Shown here: positions 4,415 through 5,327 of the stretch, in pieces
Layout of the letters: every line of letters begins with the position of its first letter
How positions within the stretch are numbered: position 1 is the first letter of the stretch
Source of the DNA: Acidobacteriota bacterium
GTDB taxonomy: Bacteria; Acidobacteriota; Terriglobia; Terriglobales; Acidobacteriaceae
Assembly: GCA_021799405.1 (NCBI GenBank)
Contig: JAJZAL010000316.1
Span: 1 to 5,327 of the forward strand
Direction of reading: 5' to 3'
DNA: 5,327 bases
The notes under the pieces: model-generated
The model's database searches: none
What the model was told of the DNA's origin: nothing
What the model saw: the letters and a program-made list of their open reading frames with translations, nothing else
Position numbers and translations under genes: made by a program

Positions 4415-5327
4415 TTAGAATCTCCACTGGCGGAGCGCATAGCGCTCCAGCTTTTCCGTGTCGACAGAAAAGCCCAATCCGGCTCCAGATGGTGCGATCA
4501 ATTGGCCTGCTTGCAGCATCAGCTCAGGTTTCAGAATGTCGTCGCGATACCATCGCGTACTGGGTTCGACGTCTGTGGGATAAGCGCACCCCGGATGGGC
4601 GGCGAGCATCAATGCCTGGGCGCTTCCGATCCCCAGTTCCGGCATGGTACCCATCCAGAGAGCAATATTGTTCTGTATACAGCATTCAGCAATTCGAAGA
4701 GCTTCCAGGTATCCGCCAACCCGCTGTAATTTGATATTCACGATCCGGCAGGCATCCAGCTTTGCGGATCGCTGTACATCGTCGACGGTCTCGATACTCT
4801 CGTCAAAGCATACCGGTGTGCGCACAGCATGCTGCAGCGCGGCAGAGCCCTCAAAATCTGACCGTGCGAAAGGCTGCTCGAACATCGTCAGGTGATAGGT
4901 GTCCAATTCGCGGAACAGGTCGAGGTCATCCAGCGAATAGTCCGCATTGGCATCGACAAAGAGCGGAATATTTCCGTACCAGTCGCGGACTGCCCGAACC
5001 AGCCGCGCGTCATGGCCGTGTTTAATTTTGATCTTTAAACGAGGGTAATCGTAGACCCGGTAGCGTTCGAGGGCGAAATGTAACGCATCGTCCGTGTCGT
5101 AGAGTCCTACCGCCAAGCCAGATGGCACGGGGCGGTCTGGGATGCCAAATAGTTCTCGCAGCGATTGGCCGGCCTGCCTAGCCAGCAGTTCCCAGGCTGC
5201 GGTTTCGACGGCTACACGGACGAAACGGCTGGAAGTTAGTTCGGCAAGCGCCGCTTCCATTGCCATCATTGTAGGGTAGGTTTGACCAATTATGCCTGGC
5301 AGAATGTGATCGATCAGTTCACTTTCA
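4415..5327 (-). CDS. Enolase-superfamily enzyme, OSB synthase / N-acylamino-acid racemase type (5' partial)
   Basis: The frame is open to the right edge of the window, giving 303 visible residues; a full protein of this type has about 320-375, so part of the N-terminal capping domain is missing. Numbered from the internal ATG at 5269, the barrel carries the muconate-lactonizing subgroup set: KxK with Lys81 (in LKIKIK), three metal ligands Asp106 (VDANADY), Glu131 (FEQPF) and Asp156 (FDESI), and the second general base Lys180 (IKLQRVGG). Family members abstract a proton next to a carboxylate. Known activities include o-succinylbenzoate synthesis (MenC), N-acylamino-acid racemisation and dipeptide epimerisation. 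Near the C-terminus, GTMPELGIGSAQ (207-218) replaces the GGMxExGIGRA-like segment common in N-acylamino-acid racemases, so specificity stays open. No other men genes are nearby, and the coupled symporter argues for uptake and use of an external compound. MMAM at 5269 is probably internal, because 19 well-formed residues precede it without a stop. All catalytic residues are present. Confidence 0.88.
   Translation of the reverse strand, partial: ESELIDHILPGIIGQTYPTMMAMEAALAELTSSRFVRVAVETAAWELLARQAGQSLRELFGIPDRPVPSGLAVGLYDTDDALHFALERYRVYDYPRLKIKIKHGHDARLVRAVRDWYGNIPLFVDANADYSLDDLDLFRELDTYHLTMFEQPFARSDFEGSAALQHAVRTPVCFDESIETVDDVQRSAKLDACRIVNIKLQRVGGYLEALRIAECCIQNNIALWMGTMPELGIGSAQALMLAAHPGCAYPTDVEPSTRWYRDDILKPELMLQAGQLIAPSGAGLGFSVDTEKLERYALRQWRF
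4422..4426 (-). promoter_or_regulatory. Ribosome binding site of the symporter, inside the upstream gene
   Basis: On the minus strand TGGAG lies 10 nt before the symporter ATG (4409-4411), within the last codons of the upstream enzyme gene. The junction reads TAA-CGC-ATG, which suits ribosomes passing from one cistron to the next. Confidence 0.6.

Overview
The window looks like bacterial chromosome of moderately high GC. The style of the Fpg C-terminus, the IS200-like transposase and the GC-rich hairpins suggests a soil-type bacterium such as an Acidobacteriota member. That placement is my inference from sequence style; no rRNA or lineage-specific marker is present.

Layout, left to right. 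(1) Positions 1-335, plus strand: C-terminal 110 residues of a formamidopyrimidine-DNA glycosylase (Fpg/MutM), ending in its zinc finger. (2) 500-1513, plus strand: a complete, probably exported alpha/beta-hydrolase (esterase type) with a signal peptide and a Ser-Asp-His triad. (3) 1514 to about 2047: a gap of roughly 530 bases with no supportable gene, its left half visibly richer in A+T. (4) 1964/2048-2446, plus strand: an IS200/IS605-type Y1 transposase. It keeps its HUH motif and catalytic Tyr, but has Arg where the family has a metal-binding Gln, and has no convincing start codon. It is probably a dead or dying insertion. (5) 2434-2619: a dense run of six inverted repeats, including one good rho-independent terminator. 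Two of the hairpins are related to each other by a compensated base-pair swap. (6) 2681-5327, minus strand: a two-gene unit, transcribed right to left, of an enolase-superfamily enzyme (o-succinylbenzoate synthase / N-acylamino-acid racemase type, 5' end cut by the window edge) followed 3 nt later by a sodium:solute symporter (SSS family).

How the parts relate. The enolase-superfamily enzyme and the symporter almost certainly share one transcript and are translationally coupled, so the symporter probably imports the substrate of the enzyme or of its pathway. This favours a catabolic acid or amino-acid role over menaquinone synthesis, but does not prove it. The transposase and this unit converge on the hairpin cluster, which separates their transcripts. 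Fpg and the esterase are co-directional but 164 bases apart and functionally unrelated.

I see no CRISPR array, tRNA, rRNA or defence system. The parts that best repay a second look are the hairpin cluster behind the transposase, the transposase's lost metal ligand, and the unassigned specificity of the enolase/symporter pair.
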